Under the pieces are notes generated by a model that did no database searches, was not told the origin of the DNA, and saw only the letters and a program-made list of their open reading frames with translations. Positions 33,995-43,011 of a stretch of DNA of 64,000 nt are shown here, one piece after another (position 1 is the first letter of the stretch; each line of letters begins with the position of its first letter). Position numbers and translations under genes: made by a program. The stretch covers positions 186,001-250,000 of the forward strand of contig JACKHN010000002.1 in the NCBI GenBank assembly GCA_020638975.1, written 5' to 3'. Source of the DNA: Planctomycetaceae bacterium (GTDB lineage: Bacteria; Planctomycetota; Planctomycetia; Pirellulales; Pirellulaceae).

Positions 33995-34115
33995 AGTTTT
34001 TCAAACTGAGAGGTTTGTACGACGGGCCTCCGAGCCCGTCGACGAATCTAGGTCGCTATTCGACGGGCTCGGAGGCCCGTCGTACATCTTGTGCAACTTC
34101 AACAAATGAATCGCC
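33995..34115 (-). repeat. Palindromic repeat family B copy 1
   Basis: This 121-bp element has a long internal stem, ACGACGGGCCTCCGAGCCCG with its inverse about 15 bases away, flanked by non-palindromic ends (AGTTTTTCAAACTGAG and TTCAACAAATGAATCGCC). Its reverse complement aligns without gaps to 50698-50818 with eight mismatches by eye. It lies about 119 bases upstream of the DUF1549/1553 gene. Confidence 0.93.
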
Positions 34116-34233
34116 CAGTGATTGCATCGTGATGACTTGAGTCGTCTGAGTGGGCGGGATACCCTAGATAAACATGACTGCATCTATACCTGCCCATATC
34201 AACGCGAGCCACGACTCGCGGTCGGAGAGTTTG

Positions 34234-37200
34234 ATGTTCGTTCGATCGCTAAAGTGTGCATTCCTTCCGTTAAGCGTGCTCTTATTGATTTCGACTCTGG
34301 CTTCCGCCGAACCGCCTCGCGACATCCAGTTCAATCGCGATGTACGTTCAATCCTGTCGGACAAATGCTTTGCCTGTCACGGCCCCGACGGGAACAAGCG
34401 TGAGGCTGAGTTGCGATTGGACGACGAGCAAAGTGCGAAAGAGTCGGCGATTGTTCCCGGTAAGCCAGACGAGAGCGAATTGTTGCGGCGGATTCTGAGC
34501 GATGATCCTGACGAGCGAATGCCGCCTGGATCAACGGGCAAGACTATCACCGAAGCCGACGCCGCGATACTTCGCCAGTGGATTGCCGAGGGAGCCCCGT
34601 GGCAAGAACATTGGTCGCTGATCGTGCCGACGAAAGCTGATCCTCCGTCCGTGGACGGACTCCCGGGCGACGCGAACGCCATCGATCGATTCATCCGCGC
34701 GACGCTGGTGGCACGAGGCCTAACGCCTTCACCACCAGCCGATCGCCGGACGTTGATTCGACGTTTGACATTCGACCTCACCGGCCTGCCTCCGACGCCG
34801 CAAGAAGTCGATGCCTTCATCGCGGATATGTCCGAAGATGCTTACGTCCAGTCCGTCGATCGGCTAATCAACTCGAAACATTTTGGCGAACGGATGGCGA
34901 TGTATTGGTTAGACGTCGTGCGCTATGCTGACACAGGCGGCTATCACAGCGACAACCACCGCGACGTTGCACCCTATCGCGACTATGTCATCAACGCGTT
35001 CAATAACAACTTGCCGTTCGATCAGTTCACGATCGAACAACTCGCAGGTGACTTGCTTCCCGACGCAACCACCGATCAGAAGATCGCCTCCGGCTACAAT
35101 CGCTTGCTGCAAACGACACAAGAGGGTGGGGCACAGCCGAAAGAATACACTGCCAAGTATCAAGCCGACCGTGTGCGCAATACGGCAAGTGCGTGGCTTG
35201 GTTTGACGATGGGGTGTTGCGAGTGTCACGATCACAAATTCGATCAGCTGACGATGAAGGACTTCTACAGCTTCGGCGCCTTCTTCGCGGACATCCAAGA
35301 AGTCGCCGTCGGCAATCAGCCGCAGACGAGCTTCGCAACGCCCGAGCAAGAAGAACAACTTGCGATACTCGAAAGTCAGCTCGCGACATTACGCGAAGAA
35401 TACAAAGCAACGACTCCCGCGTTTTCTGAGGGACTCGCCAAGTGGATGAATACCGCGCGAGAAGACGTCCTTAACGGCAAGTCCACTTGGCAGGCATGGA
35501 AACCCAGTTCGCTTACATCAGCGAACGGTCAAACGCTCACGCTCCAAGACGATTTATCGGTACTAGCCAGTGGCGAGAACCCGGCCAAAGACACGTACAC
35601 GATCGAGCTGCATCCTGCCTCAGGAGCACTTACCGCAATTCGATTGGAAGCGTTGATTGATGACAGCTTGACCAACAAGAGTCTCAGTCGGGGCAACGGT
35701 AACTTTGTCCTGACCGAAGTCGAGATTGACTTCAAGGCGTCTGAGACCGACGAGCCGAAACGGCTAGCGATCAAAGAAGCCGTCGCGGATTTCTCCCAGG
35801 ACAGTTGGCCTATCGCGAATGCAATCGACGGCAAGGCAGACACGGGCTGGGCCGTCGACGGTCACAATCGTCGCGAGAATCGCAAGGCGATGTTCGTCTT
35901 GACCGAACCACTGACCATCTCGGATGGCGCATCGGTCACGGTGCGATTGAAACATGATTCCGCGCACGCCAAACATAATGTCGGACGCTTTCGACTTGCT
36001 GCGACTTCGGAAAACCAGCCGTCGCTCGACGACAAGGCGGGCCTCCCCGATCAAGTCGCGAATGCGTTAAAGACGGACGCAGAGAAGCGCTCGGATGCGG
36101 AGCGGGTGTTGCTCGACAGCCATTACCGTACGTTGGCGCCAGTACTAGCGTCGGTTCGAGATCAGATCGCGGCGAAGGAGAAACAACAGAAAGATATTCG
36201 ATCTGCCTTCCCGCAGACGCTGATTTCCGTATCCATCGATCCTCGCATGGTCCGCATCTTACCTCGCGGCAACTGGCTGGACGATTCGGGAGAAATTGTC
36301 GAGCCTGCCACTCCGGCGGCGCTCCCGAGTATTGAAATCGGAGATCGCAAGACGGCACGGCTTGAGTTTGCTCGCTGGATGGCGTCGCGCGAAAATCCCT
36401 TGACGGCTCGCGTCTATGTAAACCGACTGTGGAAGCTCTTCTTTGGACAAGGGCTCGTCAAATCATTGGACGATTTTGGAACTCAGGGCAATTCTCCCAC
36501 ACATCCCGAGTTGCTCGACTGGCTCGCCATCGAGTTCATGGACAGCGGTTGGGACACAAAGAAGTTGATTAGGCAGATGGTGACTTCGGACACCTATAAG
36601 CAGTCGTCCTTCGTCGCACCTCAACTCCGCGAAATCGATCCCAGCAACAAGTGGCTCGCTCGGCAGGCACGGTTTCGGTTGGATGCCGAGATGGTTCGCG
36701 ATAACGCATTGGCCGTGAGTGGCTTGCTATCGCCAAAGATCGGTGGACCAAGTGTGAAGCCATACCAGCCTGCTGGCTACTGGCAACATCTGAATTTCCC
36801 CAAGCGAGAATGGGAACAAGATAAAGGCGATGGTCTCTATCGACGGGGACTTTACACCTACTGGCAACGGACCTTTTTGCATCCGAGCTTGCTGGCGTTC
36901 GACGCGCCAAGTCGGGAAGAATGCACCGTTGACCGTCCACGATCAAACACACCGCTGCAAGCGCTGGCTCTACTGAATGACCCGACTTACGTCGAAGCCG
37001 CTCGATCGTTGGCCAGCCGGGCCCTTCGTGACGGTGGGGCGAGTGAGCAATCGCGGTTGGATTACGCTTTCCGCCAAGTACTAGGAAGATCACCTTCGTC
37101 GGAAGAACAGTCTGTTCTCATTCCGCTGTACGAGAAGCACTTCCGGGAATACACCGCAGAACAAGAAGCGGCGAATCAGTTGCTTAAAGTCGGTGCCTTA

Positions 37201-37296
37201 CCGAAACCAGACAATTTAGACAGCTCCGAACTCGCCGCGTGGACGTCGGTTGCACGAGTCATATTGAATCTTCATGAAACGATCACGCGGTATTAA
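34234..37296 (+). CDS. DUF1549/DUF1553 exported protein with cytochrome c-type domain
   Basis: The 1020-residue protein has a signal peptide (FLPLSVLLLISTLASA). An N-terminal planctomycete cytochrome C domain (PSCyt1) follows, with heme-type CFACHG in VRSILSDKCFACHGPDGNK near residue 47 and RMPPGSTGKTITEADAAILRQWIAEGA. Next comes DUF1549 (LTFDLTGLPPTPQEVDAFI; CCECHDHKFD, a second CxxCH), a carbohydrate-binding-like middle region (about 420-600), and C-terminal DUF1553 (ARFRLDAEMVRDNALAVSGLL; NTPLQALALLNDP). These proteins are paired with DUF1501 proteins across planctomycetes, as here, and may couple polymer breakdown to electron transfer; the role is unproven. ATG 34234 is chosen for the signal peptide. 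Confidence 0.93.
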   Translation: MFVRSLKCAFLPLSVLLLISTLASAEPPRDIQFNRDVRSILSDKCFACHGPDGNKREAELRLDDEQSAKESAIVPGKPDESELLRRILSDDPDERMPPGSTGKTITEADAAILRQWIAEGAPWQEHWSLIVPTKADPPSVDGLPGDANAIDRFIRATLVARGLTPSPPADRRTLIRRLTFDLTGLPPTPQEVDAFIADMSEDAYVQSVDRLINSKHFGERMAMYWLDVVRYADTGGYHSDNHRDVAPYRDYVINAFNNNLPFDQFTIEQLAGDLLPDATTDQKIASGYNRLLQTTQEGGAQPKEYTAKYQADRVRNTASAWLGLTMGCCECHDHKFDQLTMKDFYSFGAFFADIQEVAVGNQPQTSFATPEQEEQLAILESQLATLREEYKATTPAFSEGLAKWMNTAREDVLNGKSTWQAWKPSSLTSANGQTLTLQDDLSVLASGENPAKDTYTIELHPASGALTAIRLEALIDDSLTNKSLSRGNGNFVLTEVEIDFKASETDEPKRLAIKEAVADFSQDSWPIANAIDGKADTGWAVDGHNRRENRKAMFVLTEPLTISDGASVTVRLKHDSAHAKHNVGRFRLAATSENQPSLDDKAGLPDQVANALKTDAEKRSDAERVLLDSHYRTLAPVLASVRDQIAAKEKQQKDIRSAFPQTLISVSIDPRMVRILPRGNWLDDSGEIVEPATPAALPSIEIGDRKTARLEFARWMASRENPLTARVYVNRLWKLFFGQGLVKSLDDFGTQGNSPTHPELLDWLAIEFMDSGWDTKKLIRQMVTSDTYKQSSFVAPQLREIDPSNKWLARQARFRLDAEMVRDNALAVSGLLSPKIGGPSVKPYQPAGYWQHLNFPKREWEQDKGDGLYRRGLYTYWQRTFLHPSLLAFDAPSREECTVDRPRSNTPLQALALLNDPTYVEAARSLASRALRDGGASEQSRLDYAFRQVLGRSPSSEEQSVLIPLYEKHFREYTAEQEAANQLLKVGALPKPDNLDSSELAAWTSVARVILNLHETITRY

Positions 37297-37312
37297 ACGG
37301 TCGGGAATTACC

Positions 37313-38734
37313 ATGCATCTCCAAGAACTCATCGGCACACAGAACACTCGCCGCACCTTTCTCGGCCACACATTGACGGGGTTAGGCGCGACGGCATTGG
37401 CTTCGATAATGACGCCCCAAGCCAATGCTGCGACCGCTGGCACGAGCGGCGTGATCGAAGCGTTGCATGTTCCGCAGCGCGCGAAGCGAGTCATTTGGCT
37501 CTGTATGGCCGGTGGTATGTCGCATCTGGAAACGTTCGATCACAAGCCAAAGCTCGCCGAGATGCACGACAAGGATATGCCCGAGTCGTACACCTTGGGG
37601 CAGCCAATTGCACAGTTGCAAGGCAAGCAATTGAAGTGCTTCGCACCGCAGCATCCGTTTCAGAAGTATGGCGAGAACGGTCAAGAGTTGTGCGATATTT
37701 TACCGCACCTCGGTGGCGTCGCGGACGAACTGTGCATCATTCGCTCGCTGAAGACAGAAGCAATCAACCACGACCCGGCACACACCTTTATGAACACGGG
37801 GACGACCATCTCAGGACGACCGGCGATGGGATCGTGGCTGACTTACGGATTGGGAGCCGAGACTGACAACTTGCCTGGCTTTGTCGTATTGACGTCGATT
37901 GGCAAGCACGGACAGGCTCAACCAATCGCGCAACGGCAATGGCACAGCGGCTTCTTGCCTAGTCGCTATCAAGGCGTCGAGTTCCATTCGACCGGTGATC
38001 CGGTGCTGTACGTTGGGAACCCTCGCGGAGTGAACCGCAACCAGCAGCAGGACGTCGTTTCGGCGGTGAATCAGTTGAATGGAACGCTGAACGCTTCGGT
38101 CAGCGATCCCGAGATTGCGACTCGCATCGCACAGTACGAACTGGCATTTCGCATGCAGACCAGCGTTCCCGAACTGATGGACGTCAAGGACGAACCCGAA
38201 CATGTCTTTGAAGCGTACGGCACCAAAGGCGGCGATGGTACGTTCGCGGCGAATTGTTTACTCGCCCGACGCTTGGCCGAACGTGGTGTCCGCTTCATTC
38301 AGTTGTATCATCGCGGCTGGGATCACCACGGCAATATCAAGAACAGCGTAAAGGGCACTGCCACGGAAGTCGATCAGCCGACCGCAGCGCTAATCAAAGA
38401 CTTGAAAGATCGCGGCATGCTCGACGAGACATTGATCGTTTTTGGCGGCGAGTTCGGTCGCACGCCCATGGCACAAGGAAACGGACGCGACCACCACATC
38501 AAAGGCTTCTCGATGTTTATGTGTGGCGGCGGGATCAAGGGGGGCATCACGCACGGCGCGACAGACGAACTGGGCTACAACGCCGTCGAAGACGTCGTGC
38601 CGGTCCATGATGTCCACGCCACCATGCTCCATCTGCTGGGCATTGATCATCTCCGCATGACCTATCGATACCAGGGACGCGACTTCCGCTTGACGGACGT
38701 CCACGGCGAGCGGATCGAGAAGATTATCGCCTAG
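37313..38734 (+). CDS. DUF1501 family exported protein, Tat signal
   Basis: The 473-residue partner of the DUF1553 protein has a twin-arginine leader (NTRRTFLGHTLTGLGATALA, residues 11-30). Family motifs include VIWLCMAGGMSHLETFDHKP, INHDPAHTFMNTG, FGGEFGRTPMAQGNGRDHH and HATMLHLLGID. ATG 37313 begins 17 bases after the upstream stop; an ATG at 37274 would overlap the upstream gene and lies far from the Tat motif. The two genes form an operon typical of planctomycetes. A fragment of an IS21-type istB begins directly after its stop. Confidence 0.93.
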   Translation: MHLQELIGTQNTRRTFLGHTLTGLGATALASIMTPQANAATAGTSGVIEALHVPQRAKRVIWLCMAGGMSHLETFDHKPKLAEMHDKDMPESYTLGQPIAQLQGKQLKCFAPQHPFQKYGENGQELCDILPHLGGVADELCIIRSLKTEAINHDPAHTFMNTGTTISGRPAMGSWLTYGLGAETDNLPGFVVLTSIGKHGQAQPIAQRQWHSGFLPSRYQGVEFHSTGDPVLYVGNPRGVNRNQQQDVVSAVNQLNGTLNASVSDPEIATRIAQYELAFRMQTSVPELMDVKDEPEHVFEAYGTKGGDGTFAANCLLARRLAERGVRFIQLYHRGWDHHGNIKNSVKGTATEVDQPTAALIKDLKDRGMLDETLIVFGGEFGRTPMAQGNGRDHHIKGFSMFMCGGGIKGGITHGATDELGYNAVEDVVPVHDVHATMLHLLGIDHLRMTYRYQGRDFRLTDVHGERIEKIIA

Positions 38735-38736
38735 TT

Positions 38737-39000
38737 GGACAGCGCCACTTTCACGACAATCACAAGCGGGTTCGCTTCTGGCGTGCGACCGAACTGATCA
38801 CGCACTTGATCGAGGCTCGTGAAGAACGGCAGTTGTTACGCCTGAAGAACCAACTCGCCAAGCTCGATCTGTTGATCCTGGACGAGTTGGGATACGTGCC
38901 CGCCAGCAAGTTGGGCGAGGAGCTGTTATTCGACATCATCAGCACGGCTTACGAGCGGACGAGTCTGATCGTGACGACGAATCTGCCGTTCGAGAAACGG
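38737..39000 (+). pseudogene. istB: IstB-like ATPase fragment (IS21-family remnant)
   Basis: About 80 codons read KRVRFWRATELITHLIEAREERQLLRLKNQLAKLDLLILDELGYVPASKLGEELLFDIISTAYERTSLIVTTNLPFEKR when taken in pieces. This is the centre of IstB, the helper ATPase of IS21 transposition, with Walker B LLILDELGY and sensor VTTNLPF. The Walker A region and the C-terminal third (after PFE) are missing, and no istA is near. The frame stays open to 39345, but the sequence after 39000 no longer resembles IstB. It starts right at the DUF1501 stop, so the insertion-deletion junction lies there. Confidence 0.85.
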
Positions 39001-39120
39001 TTGTTCGCAATTCGGTCGGTGACACTCACCTCTCCGCGGGTTATGCCAGCTGTCCCATGCACTCACTCGTCTTTTTCATCAGAAAAGTCCGCGTTGGCTG
39101 GTGGCTGGCCCCCGCTTCTT

Positions 39121-39408
39121 TTACTGAGTTGTTTCCCCTGCCGTTCGCAATTCGACGACGGTCTCCTCCGGGACCGCGTTGACCCGCTCGCCAAAGTCAT
39201 CGGCGGCGGGATCGAGCGGCAGGCTGGTCACGCGAAGCCGGTCCACCGTCTCAGCGTTCCGTTCACCCGGATTGCAAACCAGATATTGCAGCTCTTCCCG
39301 CAATTCATCAACGACATTGTGAAGGACTTGCACTTCCTCCCGTAAACGATCAATGCACTCGATGAACGCTTGATCGGATTGCCCTTCTGCAGGTTGCTTC
39401 TTCGCCAT
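39121..39408 (-). CDS. Small coiled-coil protein, unknown
   Basis: The 95-residue protein reads MAKKQPAEGQSDQ then a helical stretch FIECIDRLREEVQVLHNVVDELREELQYLV with heptad spacing, then an acidic tail. No signal or membrane segment is seen. The start at 39408 is chosen because upstream residues lack coding character. It lies 135 bases downstream of the toxin gene on the same strand, inside the mobile patch. Function unknown; moderate confidence that it is a gene. Confidence 0.5.
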   Translation of the reverse strand: MAKKQPAEGQSDQAFIECIDRLREEVQVLHNVVDELREELQYLVCNPGERNAETVDRLRVTSLPLDPAADDFGERVNAVPEETVVELRTAGETTQ

Positions 39409-39543
39409 CGCGACGAAGTATGCCGCACGGGGCACACACGGGCAAGCTACATTCGTACCGTGTAACAACAAAGCGTGATTAGCTTCAGTCACCTGCAAGA
39501 GGCTTGTTCGTCTCGTCAATGGAGTTGACGAAAGACTCGACAG

Positions 39544-39870
39544 TTACGTCAAATCCCCTACGTCCAATACGTCTTCCGCCCCGCGAACCACTCGCAAGAC
39601 ATAGACCTTCTCGTTTTCAATGGTGATGATTGCCCGATAGCTTGGCTTGGGTCCTAAACCGAACAAAAGGTCGCGAATCTCGAACGGGACTGATCCACTC
39701 TCTGTACTCAACGGACACCGTTCCGGCATCGACTTCAGCGAGCTCAGCTGCTTGTACGCATTCTCGAACCATCGTTCCGCCTGCGTTGGCGAGTGATTCT
39801 CCGCCCACCAATCGGCATTGCGTCGCAGGTCTTGTTCGGCGAGAGGAGCGACAATAACCTCGTATGTCAT
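39544..39870 (-). CDS. ParE/RelE-type toxin
   Basis: The 108-residue protein begins MTYEVIVAPLAEQDLRRNADWWAENHSPTQAERWFENAY, the ParE/RelE opening (strand, then two helices), followed by IRDLLFGLGPKPSYRAIITIENEKVYVLRVVRGAED, the family's C-terminal sheet. Toxins of this fold poison gyrase (ParE) or cleave mRNA at the ribosome (RelE); the sequence is closer in style to ParE but the target is not certain. It overlaps the upstream antitoxin gene by four bases, the usual toxin-antitoxin arrangement. It lies in the mobile patch next to tRNA-Leu. Confidence 0.88.
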   Translation of the reverse strand: MTYEVIVAPLAEQDLRRNADWWAENHSPTQAERWFENAYKQLSSLKSMPERCPLSTESGSVPFEIRDLLFGLGPKPSYRAIITIENEKVYVLRVVRGAEDVLDVGDLT

Positions 39871-40136
39871 CGCTGCCCTTGGAACCCCATGTCGTTACGA
39901 ATGCTCGCTGCGACTTCGTCGAGCGAGCGGCCTGCATCGCGGCTGCCATACGCCTCTTGAATCGATGCGATGAGAACCGGGTCGTGTTCGGAGACATGCA
40001 GCTTTCGACCGTCAACTTCCACAATCGAACCCGCGTGAACATCGAGCGAGAGCAAAAACTGCTTCACGACGTCTGGTTGGTTGTCAGCATTGACGTGTTT
40101 CATAATCGCCTGCCGTTCGGCTTGGTGGGAACTCAT
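39867..40136 (-). CDS. Antitoxin of the ParE/RelE-type pair
   Basis: The 89-residue protein is predicted as the antitoxin by position: it directly precedes and overlaps the toxin. Its C-terminal LIASIQEAYGSRDAGRSLDEVAASIRNDMGFQGQR has the helical, toxin-wrapping character of antitoxins. The N-terminal part (QAIMKHVNADNQPDVVKQFLLSL) could be DNA-binding, but no standard ribbon-helix-helix or HTH is clear. The start ATG at 40136 lies only about seven bases downstream of a TATACT box on the minus strand, so the message may be nearly leaderless. An inverted repeat at 40154-40168 could be its autoregulatory operator. Confidence 0.8.
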   Translation of the reverse strand: MSSHQAERQAIMKHVNADNQPDVVKQFLLSLDVHAGSIVEVDGRKLHVSEHDPVLIASIQEAYGSRDAGRSLDEVAASIRNDMGFQGQR

Positions 40137-40142
40137 GGTGTT

Positions 40143-40168
40143 AGTATAGCATAGTTGTGCGACACAAC
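40143..40168 (-). promoter_or_regulatory. Toxin-antitoxin promoter and operator
   Basis: On the minus strand, TATACT (40148-40143) is a good -10 box; the -35 region is weak. Overlapping the spacer is a perfect inverted repeat, GTTGTG-CGA-CACAAC (40154-40168), placed as an autorepression operator would be. Confidence 0.5.
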
Positions 40169-40379
40169 GCTATTGAACGGCGCTAACGCTTCACGCTGCA
40201 ACACGAAGTTGTTGTTCCAGTTCCGTGGTGACCTCGACCAACGGGCGAGCATAGCGGCGCGCGATACCTTGCGAACGATGGTGGTACGATCTTCGGCCAA
40301 CTTGCCGATCGGCGGTAACGTCTTCATTGAGAATGGTTTACTCCGCATCCCGTCAAGGGTTGTCGCTTCTAAGTTGCCC

Positions 40380-40690
40380 TCGGGAATCGAATCGAAGAAG
40401 CTCTTGAAAATCGCCTCGATCGTTTGGCAGGGTGGGGGAGTGGTCGGTGTTGAATCCTCTGCAATGCTTTGTTGGAGCTTGCCGTCAGACAACGGGAACA
40501 ACGGAGCGTCGATATCCTTTGGGAGTTCAATGCGCCCGCATTCGACAAGTCGAAGGGTGTCTTCAAGCCGAGCCTGGCGTAGTTCTGCGTCACGTCCTTA
40601 CTTTGTGCGTAGTGCCCGCTTGTACCGCTCGCCTTGGAACCAAAAGACGACGTGGAAATTGCCACTGGGTGTTGTTTCGAGTGAGGCCAT
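40380..40690 (-). pseudogene. Tyrosine-integrase relic (N-terminal part, nonsense mutation)
   Basis: From ATG at 40690 the minus strand reads MASLETTPSGNFHVVFWFQG, then ERYKRALRTK, then a TAA stop (40600-40598). It continues in the same frame as GRDAELRQARLEDTLRLVECGRIELP and SDGKLQQ ... IEAIFKSFFDSIPEGNLE. This is the N-terminal arm-binding and core-binding region of planctomycete tyrosine-type integrases. After about 40380 the similarity fades and the catalytic domain is missing. The relic points away from the tRNA-Leu gene 166 bases to its right, the classic position for an integrated element. Boundaries are approximate. Confidence 0.72.
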
Positions 40691-40813
40691 GACTGCATCT
40701 CCGTCTTCCCGGCAGCCTAGCTGCCGTCGTGCTGGAATCACCAGCGACGCAAATGCAATGCAAACTCACAGATATCCCAAGAATGCACCAAGGCACCCTG
40801 CTCAAGAACGAAC

Positions 40814-40846
40814 AAAGGACTTGGAGCGATTTGCTCTAAGTCCTTT
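40814..40846 (-). terminator. tRNA-Leu terminator hairpin
   Basis: AAAGGACTT-N-GAGC pairs with GCTC-N-AAGTCCTTT around GATTT with one mismatch, ten bases past the tRNA 3' end on the minus strand. A loose T tract (CCTTTGTTCGTTCTTG) follows. Confidence 0.75.
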
Positions 40847-40855
40847 CGTAGTCAG

Positions 40856-40941
40856 TAGCCGGAACGGGGGTCGAACCCGTACGGCCCGTAAGGGCCACAG
40901 GATTTTAAGTCCTGTGCGTCTGCCAATTCCGCCATCCGGCC
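40856..40941 (-). tRNA. tRNA-Leu (anticodon UAA)
   Basis: The reverse complement has acceptor GGCCGGA/TCCGGCT, anticodon stem ACAGGA/TCCTGT around CTTAAAA, a long variable arm (GGCCCTTACGGGCC, typical of class II tRNA) and T loop TTCGACC. Anticodon TAA gives leucine. CCA is not encoded. Confidence 0.95.
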
Positions 40942-41221
40942 AGCTACTAGAAGCTCTAATGCTACTGCTGAGGTCGAGTCGTGACAACGGGCGTTTCTCT
41001 GCGGTCAGTCTCTACTGAACGCGGGTTTCGAGGCGAAGTGTCCTTCGTCAAATCGAACTTGCAACACTTTGCAGACGCAAGCACCAGTACAACACGAGGC
41101 TCATTCCTGATGGCCCTACGGTGATTGCGCGATGGGTTTCTGTCCCCAACGCGGTTTGCTACACTCGGACTCCGAATCGGGACCGTGTTAACGTAGCTCC
41201 TCCCCTGACTAGTTCCATCGG

Positions 41222-41527
41222 ATGGCACAAGATGCCAACCAAGGCTCCATGAAGACCGTTGATTGTTTGTTAGAAGATGCCAATTGGGCGGTCGAGGACT
41301 TGGCGGAAAGAGCCAATCTTACTAACGATCGCGCAGAAGCCATCGCGTTGGGACGGTGGACGCCAAGCCCATCCGAACGCCAACGAATTGCTGCGGCCTT
41401 CGAGGTTTCCATGGAGGATGTGAGTTGGGGCCATACGATGGACCCGCGCAACGTCCGCTATCGGCGATTCGGATTCAAAGATGTTAATGACGATGATCGC
41501 GGGTCGAAGTCCGCGACCCCCGGTTGA
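41222..41527 (+). CDS. Small predicted HTH-type protein
   Basis: The 101-residue protein contains VEDLAERANLTNDRAEAIALGRWTPSPSERQRIAAAFEVSMEDVSW, which has the spacing of a Cro/C1-type helix-turn-helix (LAxxANLT...RAEAI...RWTPSPxxRxxIAxAFxV). The tail HTMDPRNVRYRRFGFKDVN is basic and aromatic. A second ATG at 41249 has AAGG close upstream and could be the true start. A DNA-binding regulator is plausible but unproven. It converges with the Gfo/Idh/MocA gene, five bases apart. Confidence 0.65.
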   Translation: MAQDANQGSMKTVDCLLEDANWAVEDLAERANLTNDRAEAIALGRWTPSPSERQRIAAAFEVSMEDVSWGHTMDPRNVRYRRFGFKDVNDDDRGSKSATPG

Positions 41528-41532
41528 GAACG

Positions 41533-42882
41533 TCAACTCAGTCCCTTGACTTGCCAACCATCGCGATAAGCCTTTCGGACGAAGGCGTTCGCGTCGGCAA
41601 GGTTAGTGACTTCCAGCTTCTCCGAATTCCACTCGATAGACTGTCCGGGGAAGCGGATGGCGATCGTGCCGAGCAAAACGGTCTCGGTCAACGGGCCCGC
41701 ATAATCAAAGTGCGACGTGGCTTCGCCTTCGCCCTTGCACGCGTTGGTCCATTGCATGTAGTGGTCGCTACCCGCGACTTCGTCGATCTTGAAGTCGGCG
41801 TATTGATTCGTCGGCAACAATCGCGGTGAACCGCCATGGGGACACAATAGCACACCTTTCTCACCGATGAACAACGAGCCGTTATCAGGCAGCTTTTCCC
41901 TGTCCGGCAAGCGAGCAAGCTCTTCGGCGGGCTTCTTGCCGCCGTCGTACCAAGTCATTTGGAACGACTCGCCGTCGGTGTGTTTTGTGCCTGCAAACTC
42001 GTAGTTTATGATTCCCCAATTCGGAAATGTCTCGCCGTTCGGAGAGGGACCGTCGGACCAGACCTTGGTCGGTGCGCCGAGTTCGCAACTCCAGACTACC
42101 GGGTCGATGATGTGGCATCCCATGTCGCCGAGCGCACCAACGCCGAAATCCAACCAGCCGCGCCAGTTGAACGGGTGATACACGCCACGGTCTCGTTTGC
42201 GTCCTTCACTTGCTCCCACGAACGGACGCTCTTTCGCCACACCGAGCCATAGATCCCAGTGCAGGTAACTGGGGACGGGATCCGTCGTTACTGGGCGATC
42301 GATTCCTTGAGGCCAGATTGGACGGTTCGACCAAGCATGTGCTTCTTTCACCTTGCCAATCGTGCCGTCCTGAATCAGCTTCACCAGCGTGCGATAGCCG
42401 GATGTGCTATGCCCTTGATTACCCATCTGGCTGACCACGCCGCATTGCTTCGCAAGCAGCCGCATCTGCCGTGCTTCGTGAATCGTATGGGCAAGCGGCT
42501 TTTGCACGTAGACGTGTTTGCCGAGTTGCATTGCGGAGATCGCGATCGGCGCATGCATGTGATCCGGAGTGGAAATGGTGACGGCGTCGATGTCTTTCTG
42601 CTCCAGCAGCCTTCGCCAGTCGTTGTAGACTTTGGCACCCGGATAGCGTTTTTCGGCTTCGCCAAGGGTGCGATCATCCACGTCACAAATCGCAACGACG
42701 TTTTGTCCCTGCGAAGTATTTTCAATGTCGCCGCGTCCCTTGCCACCGACTCCGATGCCCGCGATGTTCAGACGATCATTTGCGCCGAACACCGTCGATG
42801 AAACGAAAGTCGGCAAGACAATACTTGCTGCAGCGGATTGTTGGAGAAACACGCGGCGAGTGATTTGCTGCGTCATGGTCAA
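41533..42882 (-). CDS. Gfo/Idh/MocA family oxidoreductase, Tat-exported
   Basis: The 449-residue protein begins with a twin-arginine leader (ITRRVFLQQSAAASIVLPTFVSS). The Rossmann domain follows with GIGVGGKGRGDI near residue 43, AICDVDDRT and the EKP-like motif as VQKPLAHT near residue 125. Then MGNQGHSTSGYRTLVKLI and GVGALGDMGCHIIDPVVW form the substrate-side segments typical of exported planctomycete members. The EKP glutamate is replaced by Gln (VQKP), which is common in this subgroup. Such proteins act on sugars or inositols with tightly bound NADP; the substrate is unknown. No operon partner is seen. Confidence 0.92.
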   Translation of the reverse strand: MTMTQQITRRVFLQQSAAASIVLPTFVSSTVFGANDRLNIAGIGVGGKGRGDIENTSQGQNVVAICDVDDRTLGEAEKRYPGAKVYNDWRRLLEQKDIDAVTISTPDHMHAPIAISAMQLGKHVYVQKPLAHTIHEARQMRLLAKQCGVVSQMGNQGHSTSGYRTLVKLIQDGTIGKVKEAHAWSNRPIWPQGIDRPVTTDPVPSYLHWDLWLGVAKERPFVGASEGRKRDRGVYHPFNWRGWLDFGVGALGDMGCHIIDPVVWSCELGAPTKVWSDGPSPNGETFPNWGIINYEFAGTKHTDGESFQMTWYDGGKKPAEELARLPDREKLPDNGSLFIGEKGVLLCPHGGSPRLLPTNQYADFKIDEVAGSDHYMQWTNACKGEGEATSHFDYAGPLTETVLLGTIAIRFPGQSIEWNSEKLEVTNLADANAFVRKAYRDGWQVKGLS

Positions 42883-43011
42883 ATCCCTTCAGGCAATTCC
42901 TGGTTCTTTGAAGTGGCGACGATCCGGCTATGATAGCTGATCGATCAACCTGATCCCAGCAAATGTCTTGAAGTTGTTTTTGCCCCGCTTCACCAAGTGC
43001 ATTGCTCGTCG

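Noticed and set aside
40155..41018. 287-codon open frame on the plus strand
   Set aside because: It runs through the integrase relic and tRNA-Leu and has no motif; the minus-strand reading is better supported.
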